DNA from: Jackrogersella multiformis
Lineage: Eukaryota; Ascomycota; Sordariomycetes; Xylariales; Hypoxylaceae
NCBI GenBank assembly: GCA_902806575.1
Contig: CADCXD010000005.1
Span: 2,728,001-2,792,000, forward strand
Length of the DNA stretch: 64,000 bases
Direction: 5' to 3'
Below are positions 1 to 10,924 of this stretch, in pieces. The translations under genes and the position numbers were made by a program. Numbering within the stretch: the first letter of the stretch is position 1; every line of letters starts with the position of its first letter. The notes under the pieces are model-generated. The model ran no database searches and was not told the origin of the DNA. It saw nothing but the letters and a program-made list of their open reading frames with translations.

Positions 1-1
1 G

Positions 2-247
2 CACCTGAACACCCGGCACTCCTCAACCCCCACCCCAGCCATGACTCTCAGCCTGCCCGTCGGCCGCATGCGGTCCATGTCTAGATCCAGCGCGGGCAGC
101 AGCGCCGCGGGACAAAGGTACGATTCAAGCGGACAAGGCCATAGGCCCGTACAGAGGCATATGTCGATGCAATCCACAAACTCCCTGCGCGCGTTCAAGC
201 TCAGGGGGCTGGTAGAGGGCCAGGAGAGGTTCCCACCCGCCGCGTGA
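2..247 (+). CDS. C-terminal end of an unknown protein (cut by left edge)
   Basis: The frame is open from the left edge to a TGA at 245-247, about 81 codons, and an in-frame ATG at 41 need not be the start. The visible protein is rich in Ser, Pro, Arg and Gly, looks disordered, and shows no motif I recognise. The open edge and the GC content, higher than the DNA that follows, favour the tail of a real gene over chance. The next gene is convergent. No function can be given. Confidence 0.35.
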   Translation, partial: HLNTRHSSTPTPAMTLSLPVGRMRSMSRSSAGSSAAGQRYDSSGQGHRPVQRHMSMQSTNSLRAFKLRGLVEGQERFPPAA

Positions 248-766
248 GGGCTAGATAACTACTAGGGTTCGTTTGTAGATAGGCTAGGTTGGGTAGATTG
301 GGCATTTACATTGGACATATTTACTATTATTATTATTTACTACTCTGGGCTGGGGAAAACGGGATGTTTGGGTATATATCTAGGTGTAGACATATAGATG
401 CTGGTCATTGCTGCAAAATGCCGTTCGTTAGAGGTGGGACGGTTTATTTGTGGGTAGACTTTAGGTAGACAAGCAATATCAAGTATGCCTATCCATCGTC
501 TTTTGATATAGGTGGCTGTGACAATTCGGGTCTGTGCTGGCGATTCTGAGGAATAAGATTGGTGTGATAGCCTTGTATATAGGCCTAGGAGACGACTTCG
601 TAGTCTACCTAGGTACGTTCTCTAGGTGGGAGGTAGATATTTAATCGACACGGGTTGGCTTGGAACATACCCAAAAGCCAAATATTTCCTCACAGTAAAA
701 TCTTGCGAATTCAAACTTCCTACCTTATAATACCTAAACACCAAGTCCCCACTCCCTAACTTCTAA
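248..766. other. Intergenic, two convergent 3' ends
   Basis: AT-rich DNA between the stop of the edge gene and the stop of the FAD monooxygenase. It holds short TAGGTAG-type motifs near 590-640 and no open frame of note. It probably carries both 3' UTRs. Confidence 0.6.
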
Positions 767-2182
767 TCACTCACTATCTTCCCCACCCTCCCCATCTTTC
801 CCATCCATCTCACCACCCACCACCCCCCTAAACACCCTCACCGCCTCCTCGTTCTGCGCCCGCACGTCAAAGGCGTTAGTAAACGCACCAGCCTCGGCGA
901 AGAACCTCCTCATGCCCTCGGGGTCCTCGTGCAGGCCGGCCTCGGCGTAGGCGTACACGCGGCCGAACCTGCGCGCGAGGTCGACGACGGCCTGGCTGCG
1001 GGGGCGGCGCACGGCGTCGTAGGCGGCGAGCGCGCGGGGAAGGAGCGCGGGCCGCCGCACCAGCGCCAGCAGCGCGTCCAGCGCGCTGGCGTCTTCCAGG
1101 GCCTGCGCCGCGCCGTTGCCGGCGAAGGGCAGCGAGGCGTGCGCCGCGTCCCCGAGCACGGCGACGCGGTTACGCGCGTACGTCGGCGCGTGGTCGTGGT
1201 CCGCGGCTGTCCAGGAGGCGCTGGGGTCCTGGGCTACGAGCCGCACGATCTGCTGCGCTTCGAGGCTGTAGTCGCTGTAGAGGGCTGGGTCGAGGAGCGG
1301 TGCGCTGCCGTCTTGCGACGATGAGGAGGATGGTGATGATGATGATGATGATGATGACGGGGAGGGGGAGGATGCTGGGGAGGAAGGTGAGGACGATGAC
1401 GAAGATGGTGTTGAGGTTGGGGTTGGGGTTGATGAGAAGGCGGCCCCGCGCACGGCGACGCCGGCGCTCAGCCGCGTGTTCTTGTTCAGCGGGATGCAAT
1501 TGATGTGGCCCCTTGGTCCGAGCAGGATGGGCACGGCCGTTGTCCACTTGAGGTTGATTTGCCGGGCCGCTTCGGCGGCGGGCACCATCGTGCGGTAGAT
1601 CTGCCAGCCGTCGTGGTTCTGGGGAGGCGTGGCCGGGTGGTCGGGTCCGAGGAGGTAGCTGCGCGTCACGCTGTGGATGCCGTCGGCGCCTAGGAGACAG
1701 TCTGCTACGGCCTCGGTTCCGTCCTGGAACGTCAGGCGGACACTGTGCTTGCCGGAAGATTGCTCGTCGATGCTGGCAAGCCTCTTGCCGAAACTGATAC
1801 ACTCGCTTGGAATCAGCGCGAGAAAGCCGTCAAGCAGGTCGGCCCGGCTGACTGTCTTCCTCCCCTTGGCCCTTCCGAGCTCCGCTACTAACTGGCCTTT
1901 GTGCGGGCCCTGGCCTAGTATTACTTCGGTTACCATCTCCTGGTTCTCGTCGCCCATAGACAATGCCTTGTCGAAATACGCCTGCCGTACTTCAGGTCCG
2001 ATAAGGGTCATGGCCTTGATAGCGTTGAGATGAAGCGCCAGGCCCGCGCCGACATCTTTGTAAGCCGGCACGGCCTCGTAGACGTGCACGTCGATGTGTG
2101 ATTTCTTAGCTAGGCCGGCGGCAAGAGCCAACCCGGCGATGCCTCCACCCACGATAGCGACTCTTATGGGATCCTCAGCCAT
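767..2182 (-). CDS. FAD-dependent monooxygenase, salicylate hydroxylase-like
   Basis: Single-exon gene, 471 residues from the ATG at 2182. The longer frame starts with GTG, so the ATG giving MAEDP is preferred. This is a class A flavoprotein monooxygenase: it uses NAD(P)H and O2 to hydroxylate an aromatic or similar substrate. Visible motifs are the Rossmann GxGxxG (GGGIAG, residues 12-17), the DG motif (GADGIHS, middle of the protein) and the GD motif (VLGDAAH, near 340) followed by the conserved GNGAAQALEDA. Residues about 249-289 form an almost pure Ser/Pro tract encoded by a trinucleotide array, placed between two well-conserved blocks. The substrate is unknown. It could be a salicylate hydroxylase, a 6-hydroxynicotinate 3-monooxygenase or a secondary-metabolism enzyme, but no biosynthetic cluster surrounds it. 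Confidence 0.85.
   Translation of the reverse strand: MAEDPIRVAIVGGGIAGLALAAGLAKKSHIDVHVYEAVPAYKDVGAGLALHLNAIKAMTLIGPEVRQAYFDKALSMGDENQEMVTEVILGQGPHKGQLVAELGRAKGRKTVSRADLLDGFLALIPSECISFGKRLASIDEQSSGKHSVRLTFQDGTEAVADCLLGADGIHSVTRSYLLGPDHPATPPQNHDGWQIYRTMVPAAEAARQINLKWTTAVPILLGPRGHINCIPLNKNTRLSAGVAVRGAAFSSTPTPTSTPSSSSSSPSSPASSPSPSSSSSSSSPSSSSSQDGSAPLLDPALYSDYSLEAQQIVRLVAQDPSASWTAADHDHAPTYARNRVAVLGDAAHASLPFAGNGAAQALEDASALDALLALVRRPALLPRALAAYDAVRRPRSQAVVDLARRFGRVYAYAEAGLHEDPEGMRRFFAEAGAFTNAFDVRAQNEEAVRVFRGVVGGEMDGKDGEGGEDSE
1317..1440. repeat. Trinucleotide microsatellite inside the FAD monooxygenase coding region
   Basis: An imperfect GAT/GAG/GAC array on the plus strand, including about seven pure GAT units near 1335-1357. 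On the minus strand it is read as Ser and Pro codons, so length changes of three bases keep the frame. Confidence 0.85.
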
Positions 2183-4684
2183 GCTCGGTGTTGGAGATGT
2201 AATGGCAAAGGCAATGAAAAACACATCGCGGCTGAGGGATGTCGTCGATATATACCGATTTTAACTTCGTAAGGTTCACCGAAACGCGTAATTACCAACG
2301 TCATTAGTGTTCGAATCTCACGTCCGAATAAAGCCATAACTCACGAAGCTAAAGCAAGTTGAAAGCTTACTTACCTACCTTGTTCGGCTTATGCCTTGGG
2401 GCTCTGAATTTTAGAATACATAACTTACCTACCTATAATTATGTATAAAATATTAGAGAGATGGAAGATACCTAACGCGTGTAGGAAGAATCTGTGAGGC
2501 GCCGTAAGGGGTATAACTTATGTACTATGTCTAAAACAAAGTTTTGCAGCATCCTATAACAACCTTTAAGTCTCATTCTGGTGACATCTAATATGGTGGT
2601 GATTGGTGTGTACGTGAGACTGAACCATGTAGCTGACTCATTACACGTAAAACGGGACGAGAAAACTTATTGTCTTACATATACGTACTGGTGTAAGTAG
2701 GTGGTATAGATGTACCACATCCCATATAATAGGAAGTTAGAGAATATATCAAACTCCTTGACTCAAGACGAGGTATCGAAAAAGGTAGGCAATATTTATC
2801 AAATATTTTATAAGTCGTTCAAAATAGGGACAAGCCCCCCCCCCTTTTTCTTTTTGTCGAGCACACCACTTAGTGCATATGAGCCTAGTAGGTAGGAGGT
2901 AGATATGCTTTTATTCCTTAAGATCGCTCTAATAGCATATGAAACTATCAAATATCAGCTCAACCATACTAAGAAAACAAGTTCGACTAAGAACCTAGGA
3001 GTAGAACCACAAGCGATGGTATAAACTTAATAAGGTGGGACTAGTTTGTAGAATTATAGAGCTTGTACTTCATCACGACTCCGATGTGTCATATAAATAG
3101 AACTGAAGACTCAGGATATTCTTATGAGAAAGATTCGACCAGTCTCACCGTTACGTCAGCGATGCGATCTTAGGTCGATTAATCCAATTAAGTGGGCAAC
3201 GTTGAAGAACGCCAACGCATCTTTCTTAAAAGTTGGACCGTATCATTGGATCCCTCATTCCTTTTTGTCTTTTTTTCGGAAAGGAAAATATTATGGAGAA
3301 TCTTATCAGATCAAGACACGCCCGACGATTAGGGATTGCTATAATCGCTCGTCAAACGAATCACACGTGGCGTGACCGGCGTCAGACACATCCGTAATTT
3401 GTTGAGGTGAGCCAATTTAAGTGAAAAGAACTCGGCCTTTTAGCCTCGATCCGCGGTGAGATGAGTGTCGGTGAGTCCAAGGGGGTCATACGATCGATGG
3501 AACGTTTCGAAACGAACAAAAAAAAAAAGGATGTCGTATCACTTACTATGCTGCTATTATGGTACCTGAGAATTGAGAAGCACTGGAAGCACTAGAAGCA
3601 CTAGAAGCATTGCTGAACATCCATGGATTGAATGTGGGCCAATACAATATTGAGCCTCATGGAAGAACCTTGCCTAGCTGCCTACCTAGGGCAGGTACCG
3701 TAAGGAACATTTTGATTTTATTTGGTACTGGGCTCATTTCCGGGGAATTGGATAATGAGGTCAAGTTCAAGTTTTTTTTTATCTGATCGATCCCTTTTAT
3801 TTTTACTCTACACTAAAGACTGCTACGTACCTAAGTAGTACAGCTAATGGCCTGGTATGGCTTTAGTTAGATTAAAAAGTGGATTATGTTCAAAGGTCCG
3901 ATGTCGGTTGATACCATTGATCAACCCAGGTACTTAGGTACACTACCTACACAGGTATGTGGTAGCTGGTACGTACATTGATCAGATTGATAAAACTTTG
4001 TACTCCGTGCGGAACTGATTGATAAGATTACTTCCCGGTTGATCCCCTGATCCCCTGATCCCCCATTCCTTTTGAAAAGTCGTGTTACCCATCAGAACCA
4101 ATGGCTATTTCACAGTGCCCCGTACTGTGCTTCCAGAATTAAGAGAACATACATAAGTACTGTATGTAGATACTAGGCGTCTAGGTGCTTTAATAGGTAA
4201 GTTAATATACAAACTAGTATCCATAGATATAAACTAATATACATATTAACATACCTAGGTACCACGAGAATACATAGGTATATTATTCTCCTTATATATG
4301 TAATTATATTCTCATCGATCACACAAGAGGCGTCGGCCACACCGCCAATTGATAGTCTATGATGTGGTGATCGGTACGACTTAACAATTGTTGCTTATAG
4401 ATAGATTCAAACATACCCAATTAGTTCCGCTTATCGTCAAACGTCAAACAAGTTTGGGCACCAGAATACCAGAATGCGAATTACCCGAGATTACGCGACT
4501 GGTCAAGAGCCTGATCGACGATGGTGCCAAATGGGGTCAATTGTCACGATAATAGAACTGCTGTCATATAATCATGTTTAGGACGGTTATCTCGGTATAT
4601 GGAACCCGTCGGGTCGAAATACTAAATCCACTCAGCCGGTGCCGGCGTTGCAGTTGTTACTCAGACTGGAGCCGAGGAAGAAAA

Positions 4685-4713
4685 CTAGGTACCTACCTAC
4701 ACTAGGTAGGTAT
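4685..4713. repeat. Palindromic TACCTAGGTA-type cluster
   Basis: Runs of CTAGGTACCTACC and its complement lie back to back, so the segment can fold on itself. Same family as the copies near 13064, 16385, 21035 and 42219. Confidence 0.7.
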
Positions 4714-5730
4714 TTACATTACATGGGACCTAGTGCAGGTAAATGATGACACGGTATCAACCTTAGGTATTAGCATATGTAGTGTATTCGGGTGTGTAAG
4801 CGCCCCGATTTTATAGAGGGGAGGATCCGGGGTAACGGTCAGCAGCAGACCCAAGACCAAACATCAGGCCAATACCAATTGGTCAGATAAACAACTGATG
4901 AAATATTGTGCAATAATTGACGAGCCAACCAGAAATACGATGAACCAATATGATGTCCGAGTAGACATCACATTACTACCATTGCCTACTCCTACTACTG
5001 CGCGCAGCCGATGAAAATGCATGACAGAAGCTGATAAGCATTGAGGCAACATGATTACCCTCTCCACCCTATTCACCCTACCTCGGTACTTAATCATTAT
5101 TTTGCTGTCGTCGTCTTCGTCGTCACTAAAAGGCGCAGGCTTGTGGACTCGATAGAAAGGGGGTTGGTTGTATTTCTATTAATGGGTTTATAAATGGGTT
5201 TATAATATACAAGGTTATGTATCAAGCTAAAATACCCAGGTGGGTATTCGTCAAACAGGCATAATTTCGGTAGATTGTTGGCTACGTATGCGCTTATTGA
5301 AATTGCTTAAATAATAGTACTTCGTACGCACGATCTTATCAAGATCAATACCTAGTAATAACGGAACAGCGGGACAATACCTACCTACTGCAGATTGACA
5401 ACTGTCGACATGTGCAGTACCTAGGTAGCACCCAACATGACGGAATGGGTCGGACAAGGGTCGGAGTCCCCACCTACCTAGGAGTCTATCAGGTTGAGTT
5501 CATTAAGCGGTACTTAGGTAGTATACTATAGAGTTAATGCCCACTGGCAATCGCGTTTGGTATCAAAGTCAGGTACCTACCTACGATACCTACATACTTA
5601 GTATTGGGTAGGTACATGTATGTAGGTTTGAGCCTTTGAGGTTGTACACAGTGTTCAATGTACCAATGTTTGATTTTCTTCTAGGCGATTGGACATTACC
5701 TACAATCAACAGCAATCGGCAAGAGCGCGG

Positions 5731-5795
5731 AACCCAGAACCTAGAGCCTAGTGTAGAACCTAGAACCTAGAACCTAGAACATAGCTAGGTAGACT
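5731..5795. repeat. AGAACCT short tandem repeat
   Basis: At least five imperfect copies of an AGAACCT/AGCCTAG unit lie in direct orientation in intergenic DNA. A related GAACTTG array occurs near 16255-16300. Confidence 0.7.
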
Positions 5796-6493
5796 ATCAT
5801 CCCACTTAAGATTGATGCAAGTAAATCTGGCCATCTGATAGGGCTTTTTTCCTTTGCCCCCTTGTGCACCCCCTGTCATCATTACTTCAACAATCCCGCG
5901 ACGATTAAAATATTCTGCCTCTGCACCCTTTCTTGAAGAAATTTCCTTACTAACCAGCTCGTCCCATTCCTACAAACGACTTCTTCATTGTCACGACATT
6001 TTCGTGACCATCTTCTTCCCCTTTTCGGGCTTGTCCTATCCCTTACTCCTCGTATGTTCACTTGGTTTGACTGACCTCATAATTCATATAAGTCGTGACG
6101 TTCGTTCTCAATATTTTTTTGTGGTGCATTCATGTCAATACAGTATCACGACTCGCCACACGTCTATAACACTCCACAATTTCGCTCTACACTAGGTACT
6201 TTGAGTCTTCGACGCAGACCCCTGGGCAAACAACTCCAAAAACGGACATACTAGTAATTGCTTGACGAAGACACGACGCGTAAGAGAGAAAGAAAAGTCG
6301 TATCCAAGTCCCGAAACCCCTCCCCCACCAATTCTCCAGCTTAACCAACTTGTCGGTAATCAGTTGTCTCCTAATATAATTGGACTCGACTTCTCAACCT
6401 CTCAGCGTCTCGACTTTTCAACTCCTCGACTTCTTCAACTTTCACCTAGACAAAAAAATATCACCCACCTAGCATTGACTTACCTAGGTGGCC

Positions 6494-8332
6494 ATGTCTA
6501 TCGACGTCGAGCACCAGCTAATTGACTCCGTGGCCGGCTACGTGTCGGAGGAGGAGACTCGTGCCCCTTCCATTGCCCCGTCCCTTACTTATTCCGACGA
6601 CTCTGAAGATCAGGATGAGGAGCCTCAACTACCGGAGGAAACTCCCCGAAGGCGACGCGCCTCTACGAGACTAATCGCCCAAACCCCGGCAGATGTCCAA
6701 CGAATTACTGGCGAATCCACTCAGCAATTGCTTAGTCGATGTTGCGGCGGCGGCTGTTGCATGAATTCGCAGAAGCAAGAGGGTGTCGAGTACGAACGCG
6801 TTACGCTTCCGGACAACGACGCCTTCCGCTCGCTTGGATTGAAGATAGATGAGCTACCCACCGTCCTGACTAAGATTCCGGACTTGCCCGAGCAGACTAC
6901 CTTCCTCCAATCTATTCGGAATGTATCGAGCATCCCATCACCAACCGACTCAGCAGTCTCTTTCGGAAGTCAAGCTAGTTCATCGCCCATCGAGAGCGGA
7001 TTCAAGAGTCTCAGCCTCGAAGACCTCGATACTTCGATTCAGCCTCCATCTTTCGTTCAACCACACCATCCTCACCACGTCTTCCCGGCCAAGATTCATA
7101 ATACCCGTGAGTTAACCAAGGAAGGTGCCGAGAAGCGCACCTTTCACTTTGATATCGACATCACCGACTACCCTCACGAAGAAGGCGTAGATTTCAAGGT
7201 TGGAGGCGCCATTGGTCTCTATGCTCCAAACGACCCGTCGGCCGTGGAGCAAACCCTGGACTTGCTTCTAGTTCCGCGGTTCTTGCGAGCCAAGCCCGTC
7301 TTGTTGCGTACTACGCGCGGCCGGTGGCCGACCGTCTGGGGCGAAGATCAGGCTCGAGAGTTGGTCACCACCCGAAGAGATTTGCTCACCTGGTGCTCCG
7401 ATATTCAGTCGTACCCCCCTACTAAACCACTACTGCGAATACTTGCCGAGTATGCTATTGATCCCAACGAGAAGAAGATACTCATGTACCTTTGCGCTGG
7501 TGAAGGGCAAGGTGCTTTCTGCGACCTCCGTACTGGGCCGCACATCTCTCTTTCCCAGATCCTTCACGCTTTCCCTTCTGCTAAGCCACCTTTAGACATG
7601 CTACTCTCGGTGCTTCAGCAACTTATGCCACGGTTCTACTCCCTTTCTAACGACCCTCATGAATCTTACGAGATCCGCGACGGAAAACAACACCGCCTTA
7701 TTGAGATAGCCGTCACCGTTCAAGAGTCGGATGACTGGCGGGCGGGCACCCGAACGGGTGTCGGTTCCGGTTTCCTTGAACGCCAATCTCGCAAATTCAT
7801 GAAACTTCGACGTGCGGGAGATAGATCTCCTCAGCTGTATGTCCCGATATTTAAGGGGCTTATGGCGAATCCGCTAGCGAAGGAATTCGTGTCTGATGGT
7901 CCGATGCTCCTTATTGGGGCTGGCGTCGGCATAGCACCGTTCCGCGGCTTCGTCCAGAACCGCCTGAAGAATGCCAACTGTGCCAATAAGGTATGGGTTC
8001 TTCAAGGCGTCCGGGACTCGCTTGTCGACGAGCTGTACGGTGGAGAATGGGGTGTACACGAGGATAGAGTTAAGAAGGTTGTCCAGAGCCGACGTGGCGA
8101 GAGTCGCTACGTCCAGGACGAGGTCGTCCATCAGGCTGAACTTGTCTGGGACATCATCAATTCTGTTGATGGGCGCGTCTTCGTCTGTGGTAGCTCCAAG
8201 GGCATGGGAGAAGGTGTTGAAGAGGCGCTCATCAAGGTGGCTATGAAGAAGGGCAATTTGGAGCACGACGAGGCCAAAAAGTTCTGGTACTTGAAGCGAG
8301 ACGTCGGGCAGTATATTACCGAGACGTGGTAA
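6494..8332 (+). CDS. NADPH/FAD reductase, P450-reductase-like but without FMN domain
   Basis: Single-exon gene, 612 residues from the ATG at 6494. A GTG two codons upstream is not a likely start. Residues from about 205 on match the FAD-binding and NADPH-binding halves of the diflavin reductase family (cytochrome P450 reductase, methionine synthase reductase). Visible motifs are RFYSLSND (FAD, Arg380), GAGVGIAPFRGF (NADP, about 475-486), CGSSKGMG (about 563) and a C-terminal ETW whose Trp would stack on the flavin. The usual flavodoxin (FMN) domain is absent. In its place is an acidic, Ser-rich 200-residue region with a Cys cluster (CCGGGCC, about 80-88). Transfer to P450 would need FMN, so it must pass electrons elsewhere or act with a separate FMN protein. 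The partner is unknown. Confidence 0.85.
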   Translation: MSIDVEHQLIDSVAGYVSEEETRAPSIAPSLTYSDDSEDQDEEPQLPEETPRRRRASTRLIAQTPADVQRITGESTQQLLSRCCGGGCCMNSQKQEGVEYERVTLPDNDAFRSLGLKIDELPTVLTKIPDLPEQTTFLQSIRNVSSIPSPTDSAVSFGSQASSSPIESGFKSLSLEDLDTSIQPPSFVQPHHPHHVFPAKIHNTRELTKEGAEKRTFHFDIDITDYPHEEGVDFKVGGAIGLYAPNDPSAVEQTLDLLLVPRFLRAKPVLLRTTRGRWPTVWGEDQARELVTTRRDLLTWCSDIQSYPPTKPLLRILAEYAIDPNEKKILMYLCAGEGQGAFCDLRTGPHISLSQILHAFPSAKPPLDMLLSVLQQLMPRFYSLSNDPHESYEIRDGKQHRLIEIAVTVQESDDWRAGTRTGVGSGFLERQSRKFMKLRRAGDRSPQLYVPIFKGLMANPLAKEFVSDGPMLLIGAGVGIAPFRGFVQNRLKNANCANKVWVLQGVRDSLVDELYGGEWGVHEDRVKKVVQSRRGESRYVQDEVVHQAELVWDIINSVDGRVFVCGSSKGMGEGVEEALIKVAMKKGNLEHDEAKKFWYLKRDVGQYITETW

Positions 8333-10924
8333 TAGTGCCTCCCCCCTCGATAGGCCAGGTGATCAAGTGTGTTAATGACATGAATTCTTACGATGGATTA
8401 ACGGTTCCCTCGGGTTTGGGGGCTTCAAAAAATTCTGCTTTATTCCACTGCGTCTGGCGTTACCAGAAACAAAACGCCTAAAGGTCGGGCGTTTGCGCAA
8501 ACTAGACAGGACAGGACTGTCGGATTCGATTCACAGGGACGGCATTTCTTCTGTTCATGGCATTAAGTGAGTTTGCATGAGGAGGTTCGGGACACAAAAA
8601 GGGCATGTGCGATAGCAACGCAATGCGGTTCTTCACACACGACACACAGAGTTTTATGCGATGCTCCTATTCTCCACGACGAACAGGACTGTACATGTAC
8701 ATAAAATCAAACTGCGTACAAATCACATAATTGAATTATATCACTAAGTGAAATCCCTTACTCATGGTTTGAATTGTTACCGACGATTTCATTATATGTA
8801 GCGCATATCACATACTAGTCAGCAAGATGCATTATATCCTTAAGGTTCTTATAACACTAACAGCTGCATAAAGTAAGCTCGACATACGATAGGTCAAAGG
8901 TCAACGAAATTGCCGAATCTGGAAACCAGCTAAATCCCATGTTGCAGGATAGCAGGATCGCAGCACCAATTGGCTACGAGACGATTACATACATGAGCAG
9001 CTCTGAGGTAAGCCTTCTAAATTCTGACGTGCAGTTCGGATACTGACCTGGCCAGTCTAGTCAATCTGTTAGTTAGGTAATATGCCTAGTGTAGGTATGA
9101 GGCACGTTTATAGCCTTATTAACAAGAGTAGGCAAAACTGAAGCACTTGGAACAGCCGGTCATACGGATCCTTTCACGGAAAATATCTAGGTGCCTAAGG
9201 TAAATACTTGTGTTAATGCCGATCTGTGCAATTAGTAGCACTGCCTCCTTTATATAGCAATTATATCATCTATAACATCTCATATTTGCTTCCCCCCCAC
9301 CCATCACCAAAACACCGAGACTCGTACAAGAACCTACCTGGATATATCGATTTAATCAAAAAGCAGCGCGCACTGATAGATAGAGAACGAAGGACGGGCC
9401 ACGTAGTATCGATTAAGCGCCGGTAGCAGACATCTCAATCTAAATTTGCGCCCTCAAGCGAGTTGCCGAACGCGCAAAGGCGGCTAAACAGGCGATGCCA
9501 GTTCGACTTCATATGAATCGCGGGGTAAAAAGCGCCGCGAAATACAACGAATCTTCATTGTTGTTCTTGGGAGGGTAGGAATTTTAAAAAGAGCCGCATG
9601 CATCTCGTCTAAACGAGAAAGGGAAACGGAAGACGTACATATATATATATATATAATATACCTTTATAGGAAATTAAAAGATGAAATGATTTAATTGAAA
9701 AAAGAAAAAAAATGATGATGATGAAAAAAGGAGACGAGAATGACATGTTGACAAAATTCTCGAAAGACGCCGGCGATTCGAACATTTTGGATTTTTGGTA
9801 GAGACGCGGAAAAACTTCGCTTCGGTCGATTTCTACGTACCTAGTAATAGGTACCTAGGTAGTTTGGCTTTTTGTATGGATTTCAAATCGTTTGCAATCA
9901 GGCCGGTGCTACGGACGACGGGATTATGAATAGATGTGTAAGCAGGAAAGCTACCTATGGTAGGTACATGCTTCGGGATGTCGCCATTCGGCCCTGGCCG
10001 TTCTAAACTCTTCACGCTAATAGTTACTTACATCCGTATTATAAGTACATACACTAAGTACTCGGATACATACCTAGGTAGCCCGGACCCACATGCAGCG
10101 CTTACCGAAACTTGAGCTTGTTCCCGCAAGTTAACCTTATCCGCGCATGTCTCAGCCATATACATGTATTATTAGATTGTACTGTATTGCATTATATTAT
10201 ATTTCCTACTTATGTACTATATATAGTCCTGTCCGTGAATACATACTAGACTTACAAATAAACGTAGGAGATTTAACTGTGTAGATGTTAATACCATACG
10301 GTGATATAATCAATGAGGGGTCAAAAATAGATACTTACATGTGTAGTAAGCTATAGATATTTCATACTCAGGTACGCGAGTATACATATACTTAAAAATG
10401 CTTAATAATTACAATGCTGAAACAATCTACCAACATGATACCACCGCCTCCTTATTAAGGCTTACATACACTAGGTGTGCGTATGGCTTTATCAAGGGAA
10501 AAATTACCAATGGGGAAATGGCCAACCGTGGTGGATGGATCGATCTTACGTGTAATTCGCAAAGAAGAGGCAATGGCGAGATGGGCTTTACAAGGTAGGT
10601 AGGTACCTACCCCTCCATCGGTTTTGGCGATGGGATTCATGTGCGTCGGCGGGGCATTTCGACACACTAGGGAGGTAGGGAAGTTAGGGGGGGTACATAT
10701 TTGGAGACATATACGGGGCTTTTTGGTAGTGGCCTTCTGGACGTTTCCTTCCCTCTCTCCTTTCCCTCAAGGTTATGGTGAGCATATGCCCCGTTCGTTG
10801 CCCCATTCGTCACATCCTTCTTTTTGTTCCCTTCCCCATTCGCTATTAGCACCTGCCGCTTGTATCAGGTACTATAAATTTTTAAGTTATTATAGCGGTG
10901 ATTTTTCGTAATAAATAGCCCAAG
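8333..10924. other. Intergenic region with 3' UTR, microsatellites and promoter
   Basis: 2.6 kb of AT-rich DNA between two plus-strand genes. It contains a TA dinucleotide run near 9640-9656, an ATG/GATGAT short repeat near 9712-9726, and TACCTAGGTA-type motifs (9836-9860, 10073-10082, 10593-10612). Open frames here are short, use few preferred codons and resemble no family I know. Confidence 0.55.

Larger units (their letters stand above)
2183..6493. other. Long AT-rich intergenic region
   Basis: About 4.3 kb with only short chance frames, the longest about 113 codons. It holds many TACCTAGGTA-type palindromic motifs (4685-4713, 5400-5625), a degenerate 10-base tandem (GAAGCACTAG-like, 3580-3612) and an AGAACCT tandem (5731-5780). 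From about 5850 the DNA becomes pyrimidine-rich and probably forms the promoter and 5' UTR of the downstream reductase. I see no transposon coding sequence. Confidence 0.55.

Noticed and set aside
1170..1802. 210-codon minus-strand frame overlapping the FAD monooxygenase
   Set aside because: It is a shifted frame of the same strand inside a GC-rich real gene and is rich in Arg/Pro with Ile runs from the repeat. No domain.
3575..3615. GAAGCACTAG tandem considered as a CRISPR-like or minisatellite array
   Set aside because: Only about three to four imperfect 10-base copies with no spacers. CRISPR is not expected in a fungal nucleus.
5854..6195. 113-codon frame upstream of the flavoprotein reductase
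   Set aside because: Pyrimidine-rich leader-like DNA with low-complexity translation. More likely promoter or 5' UTR.
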